A stretch of 64,000 bases of DNA from Janthinobacterium sp. TND4EL3 (GTDB lineage: Bacteria > Pseudomonadota > Gammaproteobacteria > Burkholderiales > Burkholderiaceae_D): contig NZ_FTMV01000003.1 of the NCBI RefSeq assembly GCF_900156175.1, forward strand, positions 124,001-188,000. Reading direction: 5' to 3'. The translations under genes and the position numbers were made by a program. Below the pieces are notes generated by a model. The model was given only the letters and a program-made list of their open reading frames with translations, was not told the DNA's origin and ran no database searches. This document shows positions 1 through 9,696 of the stretch, in pieces. Numbering within the stretch: position 1 is the first letter of the stretch; every line of letters begins with the position of its first letter.

Positions 1-1
1 G

Positions 2-151
2 TCGGGCTTTTCCAACCTGTACCTCACGGGCGACTGGGTGCGGACGGGCCTCAACGCGGGCTGCGTGGAAGCGGCCGTGATGGCGGGCATGCAGACCTCG
101 CGCGCCATGACGGGCTATCCGGCCGTGATCCAGGGAGAGAAGGATTTCTAG
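2..151 (+). CDS. C-terminal fragment of an FAD-dependent oxidoreductase
   Basis: Only the last 49 codons lie in the window; the gene begins upstream. The fragment contains [20 protein letters not shown], the typical C-terminal FAD-contact segment (TGDW followed by a helix with G-x-VEAAVMAG) of amine-oxidase or phytoene-desaturase-like flavoproteins, where this loop touches the flavin ring. It ends with TAG two bases before the next gene, so the two are probably co-transcribed. The substrate cannot be told from this fragment. Confidence 0.7.
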   Translation, partial: SGFSNLYLTGDWVRTGLNAGCVEAAVMAGMQTSRAMTGYPAVIQGEKDF

Positions 152-153
152 TC

Positions 154-1059
154 ATGCAAGGCCTGCTGTTTTTGTGTTTGATCCTGCTCAACCCGCATGC
201 GCTGGCGGCGCCGCCCGGCGCCATCGTGCTGTGGCCCGGTGCGCCGCCCGGCGGCGCGGCGCCCGGCCCGCAGCGCGACAGCGCCAAGGGCTCCATCACG
301 CAGGTGGCGCAGCCTTACCTGCTCGCGCACCGCCCGGCGCAGCCGAACGGCATGGCCATCCTGCTCGTCAGCGGCGGCGGTTATGCGCATATCGAGGCGG
401 GCAAGGAGAGCGGCCCCGCCGCCCGCTGGCTGCAGGAGCGGGGCATCACGGCGTTTGAACTCGTGTACCGGCTGCCGCGGGAGGGCGGCGGGGTGGCCGC
501 GCCATTCCAGGATGGCCAGCGCGCCATGCGCGTGATCCGTGCGCGCGCCGCCGAGTGGGGCATCGACCCGGCGCGCATCGGCATGCTCGGCTTTTCCGCC
601 GGCGCGCACCTGGCCGGCATGACGGCCGTCGAGCCGGACGCCTCCCGCCATGCGCCCGTCGATGCGATCGATGCCGTCTCGGCGCGGCCCGATTTCGTCG
701 TGCTGCTGTACCCCGTGCTGACCATGCAGCAGCCGTTCGACACGACGCATGCAAAGAAGCAGCTGCTGGGAAGCGATCCCGCGCAGGCGGCGCGCGACGC
801 GCTGTCGGTGGAATTGCAAGTCGATGCGCGCGCGCCGCCCATGTTCATCGCGCAGGCGCTCGACGACGGCATTTCTCCGCCCGGGAACAGCGTGCTGATG
901 GCGGCGGCCCTGCGCCGCGCTGGCGTGCCGGTGGAACTGCGGCAGTTCCGGCACGGCGGCCATGGCTGGGGCCTGGGCAAGCCGGGCAGCGAGCCCGCCG
1001 CGTGGCCGCGACTGCTGCTGGCGTGGCTGCGGGCGAACGGCTGGCTGCCAGCGGACTGA
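154..1059 (+). CDS. secreted alpha/beta hydrolase (acetyl-esterase / BD-FAE type)
   Basis: This 301-residue protein begins with a hydrophobic signal peptide ending near HALAA (residues 1-19). The mature part has the alpha/beta-hydrolase fold hallmarks: an oxyanion strand LLVSGGGY near residue 70, a nucleophile elbow GFSAG with Ser about 148, an acid candidate in ALDDGISPPGNS near 240, and a late catalytic His in HGGHGWG about 270. The pattern resembles acetyl-xylan esterases and the BD-FAE family, which remove acetyl groups from polysaccharides or hydrolyse small esters. The start follows an AAGGA stretch inside the end of the previous gene, so it is probably the last gene of that operon. The natural substrate is unknown; secretion is inferred from the signal peptide. 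Confidence 0.85.
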   Translation: MQGLLFLCLILLNPHALAAPPGAIVLWPGAPPGGAAPGPQRDSAKGSITQVAQPYLLAHRPAQPNGMAILLVSGGGYAHIEAGKESGPAARWLQERGITAFELVYRLPREGGGVAAPFQDGQRAMRVIRARAAEWGIDPARIGMLGFSAGAHLAGMTAVEPDASRHAPVDAIDAVSARPDFVVLLYPVLTMQQPFDTTHAKKQLLGSDPAQAARDALSVELQVDARAPPMFIAQALDDGISPPGNSVLMAAALRRAGVPVELRQFRHGGHGWGLGKPGSEPAAWPRLLLAWLRANGWLPAD

Positions 1060-1060
1060 A

Positions 1061-3967
1061 TCAATCGATGGCGGCGGCCGGCGCGTTCAGGTCGCGGCGT
1101 GCCTCGTCCAGCGCCGCCTGCAGCTGCGGCAGGAATTTTTCCACGTTGTCGAGCTGGCCGTTCGACGCCAGCGTTTCCATCTGGTGGCACAGGCCGTGCA
1201 GGGTGGGGCGGCTCAGGTAGCCGGCGCTGCCCTTTAATGCGTGGAAGGCGGCCGCCGCGGCGCTGGCGTTGCCGTCGCGCACGGCGTGGCAAGCCAGGTC
1301 CAGGCGGCGCGGCGCCTCGCTGAGGAAGGCTTGCGCGATGCGCTGCACGTGCTGCGGCGACAGGCCGGCCAGCGGCAGGATGTGCACGGGCGCGCTCATG
1401 GGGTCGGCCGGCGCCGGCGTCTCGGGCGGCCTGGCCGGCGCGCCCCCGTCGTCCAGGCCGAACTGGCGCGCCAGCGCGTCGTCGTCCTGCGGCAGCGATG
1501 GCGGCAGCGCGTGGCCGCGCGCCAGCAGCAGGTCGATGACGGCGTCGATTTTCTCGAACAGGAGCGCCTCGTCGACGGGCTTGCTGAGGAAGTCGTCCAT
1601 GCCGCAAGCCAGGTAGCGCTGGCGGTCATGTTCGCTGGCGTTGGCCGTCAGCGCGATGATGGGGATCTGCGCGTCGGGCACGGGGAACTGCGCATTGCCG
1701 CCGTCGCGGATCAGGCGCGCGGCCTGTTCGCCATCCATCTGCGGCATGCGGCCATCCATCAGCACGCAGTCGTAGGGCCCCGCGCCCAGCGCGCGCAGCG
1801 CTTCCTCGCCATTGTCGACGATGGTGACGGCATGGCCCATGCTTTCGAGCAGGGTGCCGATGATGATCTGGTTGGTGCGCACGTCCTCGGCGCACAGGAT
1901 GCGCAGGCGGCAGGCGTGGTGCGCATGGCGCGGCGCCAGGCGCGTGTCGGCCGCCGGCGCGCTGCCGGGCGTCAAGGGCAAGGTGAAATGGAAGCGCGAA
2001 CCGATGCCGACGCGGCTTTCCACGCCTATGCTGCCCTGCATCAGTTCCACCAGCTCCTTGCAGATGGCCAGGCCCAGGCCCGTGCCGCCGTAGCGCCGCG
2101 TGGTCGAATGGTCGGCCTGCTCGAATTTCTGGAACAGCCTGGGCAGGGTGTCCGCGTCGATGCCGGGGCCCGTGTCGCTGATGACGAATTCGATGTCGCT
2201 GCGGCCGTCGCCGCGCGCCGGCGTGCGGGCGCGCCGCACTTCCAGCAGCACTTCGCCGTTGGCCGTGAACTTCAAGGCATTGCCCAGCAGGTTGATGAGG
2301 ATCTGGCGCAGGCGCGTGGGATCGGCGCGCACGTAGCGCGGCAGGTCCAGCGCCAGCTCGCGGCGCAGCAGCAGGCTCTTGGCGTCGGCCTGGCCCTGCA
2401 CGATGCCGGCCGCGTCGCCGATCAGCGCCAGCAGGTCGAAGTCCACCGTTTCCAGGGTCAGCTTGCCCGCGTCGATCTTCGAGAAATCGAGGATATCGTT
2501 GAGAATGGTCAACAGCGATACGCCATTGTGCAGGCCGATGCGCAGGTATTCCTGCGTGCGCCCTTTTATCGACTGGTCGCGCAGGGCGAATTGCAGCATG
2601 CCGATTACGCCGGCCAGCGGCGTGCGGATGTCGTGGCTCATGGCGGACAGGAATTCGATGCGGTGGCGGCTGACCACTTCCGCATGCTCCTTGGCCTTCA
2701 GCAGGGCGTCGTTGCTGAGGGTGAGCGCCAGCGTGCGCTCGCTGACGCGCTGCTCCAGGTTGTTGCGCAGCAGGCGGATCTGGTCGGCCAGCGCAAAGGC
2801 CAGCAGCAGGCCGTCCAGGGTGCCGCCCAGCAGGGTCACCAGCTGGGCGTTGGCCACCAGGGCCGGCATCAGTCCCAGGTTGGCCGGCAGGATCAGGAAG
2901 CCGGGCAGCATCAGGGCGACGAAGGCCAGCACGAAGAAGCGCGCCGGCTGGTAGCCGCGGCGCCACACGACGATGCCGCTGACGAGCGCCAGCAGCATCC
3001 AGATGGTGATGGCGATGGTCGCCAGCGCATGCGCATATTGCAGGGCGACGAAACAGCTGGGCAGCAGCAGCAGCGGCAGGATCACGTTGATCCTGCTGAC
3101 GCGGTCGAGCAGGGGCGAATATTCGCGCAGGCGCAGGAAATGCGTGTAGAACAGGGTGCTGAAGACGGGCAGCAGGAAGAAGGGCACGTAATGCAGCTGC
3201 AGCTGGCGCCAGTCGAACAGGTCGGCGAAGACGTGGAAGGTCATGGCCCACGCCAGGCCATACGTGAGCACGTACAGCGCGTAATACACGGAGGCTTTTT
3301 CCAGGGTGATGGAAAAGATGAAGAAATTGAACAGGCCCAGCGCCAGCAGGGCGCCGATCGAGGCGACGATCAGGAAGTTTTCCTTGCCCACCAGCTTGCG
3401 GTAGTCCTGCTGCGTCGTGAGGCCGAACAGGGGCGCGCGCGCGTAATAGGGGCTGGAAAAGCGGATCAGGATGGCATAGGTGGCACCCGGCGCCAGTTGC
3501 ACGTTCTTGCCGTAGTGCAGCAAATACTCGTGCGGACGCTGGTAGCCAGTCAGCAGGGTTTGCGGCGCGGCATGCTGGCCGGGGCCATACACGCGGATGT
3601 CGACCAGGTCGATCAGGGTGTCGTTCGGGTCGATCACCCAGGCGCTTTCGCTGCTGTCGTTGCGCACCTGCGCATACAGCCAGTAGGCGCCGCCGAACAG
3701 GTCGACTTCGGCGGCCGGGCGCTGGCGTGCCAGCCAGGCGGGCAGGGCGGCGGCATCGGCGGGCACGTCATAGTTGTCGGCAAGAAACAGTTGCCCGCCA
3801 TCGGCCAGGTGCGCGATGCCATGCTGCGTCAGGGGCAGCGTGGCCGCTTGCGACCGCACGGCGCAGCCGAGGCCCAGCAGGCCGATCAGCAGCAGGCAGC
3901 AGCACAGCCAGGCGCTGAAGCGGCTGTGATGGGCGCTGTGGCTGGGCGGTGGCGGGTGGGCTGGCAT
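1061..3967 (-). CDS. hybrid sensor histidine kinase with 7TMR-DISM sensor, receiver and HPt domains
   Basis: The 968-residue protein has, in order: an N-terminal membrane anchor; a periplasmic 7TMR-DISMED2-like domain (about 45-185); seven hydrophobic helices (7TMR-DISM_7TM, about 200-400); a short coiled coil; a HisKA domain with phospho-acceptor His in FLSAMSHDIRTPLAGVIGML (about residue 445); a HATPase domain with DTGPGID and GGTGLGL boxes; a receiver domain with phospho-Asp in CVLMDGRMPQMDG; and a C-terminal HPt domain with FHALKGSAGYL. All phosphorelay residues are present, so it should run His-Asp-His transfer to an unlinked response regulator. 7TMR-DISM sensors often bind carbohydrate or lipid-like ligands, but no ligand can be inferred here. 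The gene converges on the hydrolase with only one base between them. Confidence 0.93.
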   Translation of the reverse strand: MPAHPPPPSHSAHHSRFSAWLCCCLLLIGLLGLGCAVRSQAATLPLTQHGIAHLADGGQLFLADNYDVPADAAALPAWLARQRPAAEVDLFGGAYWLYAQVRNDSSESAWVIDPNDTLIDLVDIRVYGPGQHAAPQTLLTGYQRPHEYLLHYGKNVQLAPGATYAILIRFSSPYYARAPLFGLTTQQDYRKLVGKENFLIVASIGALLALGLFNFFIFSITLEKASVYYALYVLTYGLAWAMTFHVFADLFDWRQLQLHYVPFFLLPVFSTLFYTHFLRLREYSPLLDRVSRINVILPLLLLPSCFVALQYAHALATIAITIWMLLALVSGIVVWRRGYQPARFFVLAFVALMLPGFLILPANLGLMPALVANAQLVTLLGGTLDGLLLAFALADQIRLLRNNLEQRVSERTLALTLSNDALLKAKEHAEVVSRHRIEFLSAMSHDIRTPLAGVIGMLQFALRDQSIKGRTQEYLRIGLHNGVSLLTILNDILDFSKIDAGKLTLETVDFDLLALIGDAAGIVQGQADAKSLLLRRELALDLPRYVRADPTRLRQILINLLGNALKFTANGEVLLEVRRARTPARGDGRSDIEFVISDTGPGIDADTLPRLFQKFEQADHSTTRRYGGTGLGLAICKELVELMQGSIGVESRVGIGSRFHFTLPLTPGSAPAADTRLAPRHAHHACRLRILCAEDVRTNQIIIGTLLESMGHAVTIVDNGEEALRALGAGPYDCVLMDGRMPQMDGEQAARLIRDGGNAQFPVPDAQIPIIALTANASEHDRQRYLACGMDDFLSKPVDEALLFEKIDAVIDLLLARGHALPPSLPQDDDALARQFGLDDGGAPARPPETPAPADPMSAPVHILPLAGLSPQHVQRIAQAFLSEAPRRLDLACHAVRDGNASAAAAAFHALKGSAGYLSRPTLHGLCHQMETLASNGQLDNVEKFLPQLQAALDEARRDLNAPAAAID

Positions 3968-4139
3968 CGGTAAGTATGGTGATTGTCGCGCGGGGATGGC
4001 GGCAAAGCCCTAGGCTGTGGAATGTCCATTTTAATCGACTCGGCTTGCGCACGCGCAATTTCTTGTCACGCAAGCATGTTGCTCATTGGTATGTCGGCCC
4101 GCTCCGGTATCATGTCGCTTTTTTGCCTGCGAGTCTTCC

Positions 4140-4769
4140 ATGCTCAGTCCCGACCAGTTCCTGGCCTTCCTGGCCGCCGCCGTCCTCATTACCGCCAGCC
4201 CCGGCCCCGACAACCTGATGGTGCTGGGCGTGGGCATGTCGCGCGGGCGGCGCCAGGGCATGGCCTTCGGCCTCGGCTGCGCCCTGGGCTGCCTCACGCA
4301 TACCTTGCTGGCGAGCATAGGCGTGTCGGCCCTGCTGGCCGCCTCGCCCATGGCCTTTACGGCCCTGAAAGTGGCCGGCGGCCTGTACCTGGTGTGGCTG
4401 GGCATCGGCGCCCTGCGCAGCCGGGGCGGCGCGAAAGTCGACGGCGCGGCGGCCCTGCCCGACGAGTCCTTGCTGCGCCTGTTCGGCAAGGGCTTGTTCG
4501 CCAACAGTATCAATCCGAAAGTCGTGCTGTTCTTCCTGTCGTTCTTGCCGCAATTCATCGTCACGGGACAGGGCAGCGCCAGCTGGCAGACGGCGCAGCT
4601 CGGGCTGGTCTTCACGGCGCAGGCGTGCGTGCTGTTCGGCCTGCTCGGCTATTTTTCGGGCGCCGTCGGCAAATGGATCAACCGCCGCCCGTGCGCCGGC
4701 CTGTGGCTGGACCGCCTGGCCGGCACCATCTTCATCGCCCTGGGCCTGCGCCTGGTGCTGGCGCGCTAG
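4140..4769 (+). CDS. LysE/RhtB family amino-acid exporter
   Basis: A 209-residue inner-membrane protein with about six hydrophobic helices. It carries the LysE/RhtB N-terminal signature ITASPGPDNLMVLGVGMSRG (residues 18-37) and a central NSINPKVVLFFLSFLPQF, both typical of the family that exports basic amino acids, threonine or homoserine lactones. The start chosen is the ATG of MLSPDQFLAF; the open frame extends further upstream, but that extra sequence is hydrophilic and overlaps the promoter region of the divergent kinase gene. The 3' end overlaps the convergent yceI-like gene by 38 bp. The exported substrate is not predictable. Confidence 0.9.
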   Translation: MLSPDQFLAFLAAAVLITASPGPDNLMVLGVGMSRGRRQGMAFGLGCALGCLTHTLLASIGVSALLAASPMAFTALKVAGGLYLVWLGIGALRSRGGAKVDGAAALPDESLLRLFGKGLFANSINPKVVLFFLSFLPQFIVTGQGSASWQTAQLGLVFTAQACVLFGLLGYFSGAVGKWINRRPCAGLWLDRLAGTIFIALGLRLVLAR

Positions 4770-5472
4770 GCTCCGGCCTCGCCGTGATGCGGAACGCCAG
4801 TTCCATCTGGTCCTGCACGGCCATGGCGCCGCCCAGGATGGCGAAGGGCACGATGCCGAAGTCGCTCTGTTTCAGCAGCAGGCTGCCGCTGGCCTGCAGG
4901 CGGCGTCCATCGGCCGCTTGCTCGACGCGCACCGGCAACTGCAGCGTGCGCGTCACGCCATGCACGGTGATGTCCGCATCAAACACCTGCTTGTCGCCCG
5001 TGCGGCGCGCCTCGACGCGCACCCACGGATAGCGCTGCGCGTCGAGCACGCGCACCAGCATGTTGTGGCGCGTGCCGGCGATGGCGTCGGCCGACGGCGT
5101 CGTCGTCAGTCCCGCCGCCTGGCGCAAGCTTTCTTCATCCACACTCATCTCGTCGAGCCGGAACTGGAACTGTGCGCGTCCCGGCGCGGGCGCCACCACG
5201 CCCTGCAGGCTGCGGCTGGCCACCACGTGGTCATGGCCCAGCCGCGCCAGCGCGCCGCCGCGGCGCACGGTAATGGTCAGCAGCGATTCTTCGGGCGCGA
5301 TGTGCAGCAGCTGCACGCCTGGCCGCTGCCATGCGGGCGCGGGCATGGCCGCCTGGGCGGGGGCTGCGGGTGCGGGCACGGGCGGCAGGGGCGTGCAGGC
5401 GGCCAGCACGGCGCAGGCAAGCAGGAGCGGGGTGCGGATGGCGGACGGCAGGCGGCGGTTCTGGCTGAACAT
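4732..5472 (-). CDS. YceI-family lipoprotein
   Basis: A 246-residue protein with a lipoprotein signal peptide: a charged start, a hydrophobic stretch and a lipobox LAAC at about residues 23-26, then a Pro/Ala-rich linker. The rest (about 55-235) fits the YceI-like lipocalin beta-barrel, with HDHVVASRSLQGVV and a later ITVHGVTRTLQLPVRVE segment; the family binds isoprenoid chains such as polyprenyl or ubiquinone-like lipids. The N-terminal half of the domain begins LLTITVRRGGALARLGHDH, as in secreted YceI homologues. The gene converges on lysE with a 38-bp overlap. Attachment to a membrane is inferred from the lipobox. Confidence 0.85.
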   Translation of the reverse strand: MFSQNRRLPSAIRTPLLLACAVLAACTPLPPVPAPAAPAQAAMPAPAWQRPGVQLLHIAPEESLLTITVRRGGALARLGHDHVVASRSLQGVVAPAPGRAQFQFRLDEMSVDEESLRQAAGLTTTPSADAIAGTRHNMLVRVLDAQRYPWVRVEARRTGDKQVFDADITVHGVTRTLQLPVRVEQAADGRRLQASGSLLLKQSDFGIVPFAILGGAMAVQDQMELAFRITARPEPSAPAPGAGPGR

Positions 5473-5547
5473 GGGGGCAAAAGGGACAAGGACGGTGGGG
5501 GTATGGTACGCGATCCGCGCGGCGGCGCGCGCGCAATGTTAGAGCTA

Positions 5548-5580
5548 CGTCATAAGGCGGTCATATGACGCTGCTATGAT
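5548..5580 (+). promoter_or_regulatory. probable promoter with inverted repeat upstream of the structured RNA
   Basis: An extended AT-leaning patch holds the inverted repeat CGTCATA (5548-5554) and TATGACG (5564-5570), followed at once by a good -10 hexamer TATGAT (5575-5580). No clear -35 hexamer is present at the right distance, so activation by a factor bound at the inverted repeat is possible. Initiation would fall near 5587, at the 5' edge of the structured RNA described next. The promoter call is an inference from position and the -10 match. Confidence 0.45.
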
Positions 5581-5586
5581 GCTTTT

Positions 5587-5957
5587 GTTGGCACACAGCA
5601 TGCGTTGCGCAGATCACTACGCTCCGGGAGCGATAGGATGCAGGCATGACTCAACAGCTTAGCCGGTGAGCTCAACCATCGGCACCAGACACACGAAGCT
5701 TGCCAGAGTGGCAAGCAATGCAGGGCAGGAAGAGGGAAAAGCAGGAATCGGACAGGGATTTAATGAAGTCCTAAGCCTGCCGCAAGAAAGGGCTGGCATA
5801 GTGGATACATGGCGCACGGAAACCCCGTGCCCAAGGTTGCCGGACACCTCAATGACCGGCACGGTTTCCACTTTTTCATGTGTTTCCCCGTTTTATCCCT
5901 GCGCTCTGAAACAGCGTTTCAACCGGCTGCCGCGACTGGCGAAGCCGGTTTTTTTTT
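5587..5957 (+). ncRNA. stand-alone HEARO RNA / IscB-type omega RNA (predicted)
   Basis: This is a gene-free stretch with no credible protein, yet it is strongly structured. Visible helices are GCTTGCCA/TGGCAAGC (5698-5705 with 5709-5716), GGCAGG/CCTGCC (5724-5729 with 5776-5781) enclosing GGAC/GTCC (5750-5753 with 5768-5771), GTGGA/TCCAC (5801-5805 with 5867-5871) enclosing GCACGG/CCGTGC (5814-5819 with 5825-5830) and TGCCGG/CCGGCA (5838-5843 with 5856-5861). Single-stranded blocks GTGAGCTCAACC (5666-5677), CACCAGACACACGAAG (5683-5698) and GGCATAGTGG (5795-5804) match, as far as I remember them, conserved blocks of the HEARO family, the guide RNA scaffold of the RNA-guided nickase/nuclease IscB. 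In IscB systems the guide is the roughly 16 nt at the RNA 5' end. No IscB gene lies downstream; an intrinsic terminator follows instead. The ends are approximate and the family assignment is from memory. Confidence 0.68.
5921..5957 (+). terminator. Rho-independent terminator of the omega-like RNA
   Basis: The stem AACCGGCT (5921-5928) pairs with AGCCGGTT (5943-5950) and is followed by nine T residues (5949-5957), a textbook intrinsic terminator for plus-strand transcription. A smaller hairpin TGAAAC/GTTTCA (5907-5912 with 5916-5921) sits just before it. No protein gene lies upstream on this strand, which supports a non-coding transcript ending here. Confidence 0.85.
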
Positions 5958-5982
5958 GCCTGCCGTGTCGCCGGCCTCAGTT

Positions 5983-6002
5983 CCCGGCGCCGCGGCGCCG
6001 GG
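5983..6002. terminator. GC-rich palindrome after the aminopeptidase gene
   Basis: A 20-bp perfect palindrome, CCCGGCGCC around GC then GGCGCCGGG, starts 8 bp beyond the stop codon of the minus-strand aminopeptidase gene. It lacks a T-run on either strand, so it may protect the mRNA 3' end or help Rho-dependent termination rather than act as a classic terminator. Confidence 0.4.
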
Positions 6003-6009
6003 AAGGCGC

Positions 6010-8715
<2,706 letters not shown>

Positions 8716-8739
8716 GGTATGCCCTTGGTTCATGGATAA

Positions 8740-8771
8740 AACGCCCGCCAGCCGGATAGGCTGCGGGCGTT
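8740..8771 (-). promoter_or_regulatory. terminator-like hairpin in the aminopeptidase leader
   Basis: On the minus strand a strong stem AACGCCCGC/GCGGGCGTT with an inner AGCC/GGCT extension (8740-8748 with 8763-8771) is followed by TTTTA, about 24 bases upstream of the chosen ATG. No minus-strand gene lies directly upstream that it could terminate, so it may be an attenuator in the 5' leader of the aminopeptidase mRNA. Function is inferred from structure and position only. Confidence 0.4.
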
Positions 8772-8970
8772 GATGACGGTGTTGGGGGACATCGCTGGAA
8801 CTGGTGGCCAGCGTTCCCGTACGGCAATCTAAGGCGAAACGGGGGCAAAGTCAACGCGCCAGGGGCGGCGCAAGGCCGTCGGGCGCTGGTATGATGGACG
8901 CCTGACGTACTGCCGCAGGCCGGTGCCGCGCCTGATTGACCACCACCATAACGAGACGAGACCCACGCAC

Positions 8971-9594
8971 ATGAAACTGACTATCAGCCCCCGCACGCCC
9001 AATCCGCGCCGCGTCACCATGTTCATCGCCGAAAAGGGCATTACCGGCATCGAAGAAGTGGCGCTTGACCTGATGGCGGGACAGCACCGCGATCCCGCCT
9101 TCCTGGCAAAAAACCCGCTGGGCCGCGTGCCCGTGCTGGAACTGGACGACGGGCGCGTGCTGACCGAAACGCGCGCCATCTGCACCTACCTGGAAGGCTT
9201 GCAGCCGCAGCCGAACCTGATGGGCGAGGGATTCGAGGAGCGCGCCTTCATCGAAATGGCCGACCGCCGGGTGGAACTGCATCTGTTCAGCGCCGCCGCC
9301 AACTGGGTGCGCCACGGCCATCCGGCCCTGGTGGCCCTGGAAAACCCGCAGTTTCCCGATTTCGCCACGGCGCAGGCGGGCAAGCTGCGCGAGACGGCGC
9401 AATGGCTGGACCAGGTGCTGGCCAGCCAGCCCTACATCGCCGGCGAACGTTTTACGATTGCCGACATCACGGCCTTCTGCGCGCTGGAATTTGCGCGCGG
9501 GCTGATGAAGTACCGGCCGGGCGCGGAAGGTTTATCCAACCTGCAGGCCTACCGCGACCGCATCGCCGAGCGCCCCAGCGCGCAGGCGAAGTAA
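8971..9594 (+). CDS. glutathione S-transferase family protein
   Basis: A 207-residue protein with the two-domain GST fold. The N-terminal thioredoxin-like half has ISPRTPNPRRVTMFIAEKG, with the conserved cis-Pro block NPLGRVPVLELDDG (about 48-61) followed by TETRAICTYLE, the glutathione gamma-glutamyl contact. The C-terminal half contains the GST core motif PYIAGERFTIADITAFCAL (about 154-172), the N-capping box of helix 6. It should conjugate or reduce with glutathione in the cytoplasm; the physiological substrate is unknown. The start chosen is MKLTISPRT; longer in-frame sequence upstream lacks fold features. It is divergent from the aminopeptidase gene. Confidence 0.9.
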   Translation: MKLTISPRTPNPRRVTMFIAEKGITGIEEVALDLMAGQHRDPAFLAKNPLGRVPVLELDDGRVLTETRAICTYLEGLQPQPNLMGEGFEERAFIEMADRRVELHLFSAAANWVRHGHPALVALENPQFPDFATAQAGKLRETAQWLDQVLASQPYIAGERFTIADITAFCALEFARGLMKYRPGAEGLSNLQAYRDRIAERPSAQAK

Positions 9595-9606
9595 GGGCCA
9601 ATGCAA

Positions 9607-9639
9607 AACGCCTGCGCCGGAGTCTCCGGCGCAGGCGTT
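9607..9639 (-). terminator. intrinsic terminator after the S9 peptidase gene
   Basis: A perfect 15-bp stem (9607-9621 with 9625-9639, loop GTC) lies between the convergent GST and peptidase genes. On the minus strand it is followed by TTTT, so it should end transcription of the peptidase gene; on the plus strand there is no T-run, so it may act only weakly for the GST gene. Confidence 0.75.
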
Positions 9640-9696
9640 CCTGCTTGCGCAAGGCCCATCAGGCCCCCGATTACTGCAACTTCTGCTGCAACTTCC

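Noticed and set aside
1241-3973. A 910-codon plus-strand open frame opposite the hybrid histidine kinase
   Set aside because: It is a product of high-GC codon bias on the other strand: its translation is Gln/Arg/His/Val-rich with no domain, while the minus strand encodes a complete, motif-rich kinase.
5587-5957. Interpretation of the structured RNA as RNase P RNA, tmRNA, 6S RNA or a group II intron
   Set aside because: The conserved cores of RNase P (GAGGAAAGTCCGG type block), the CCA-ending tRNA-like part of tmRNA, the 6S large bulge and the group II domain V were looked for and are absent; HEARO-like blocks fit better.
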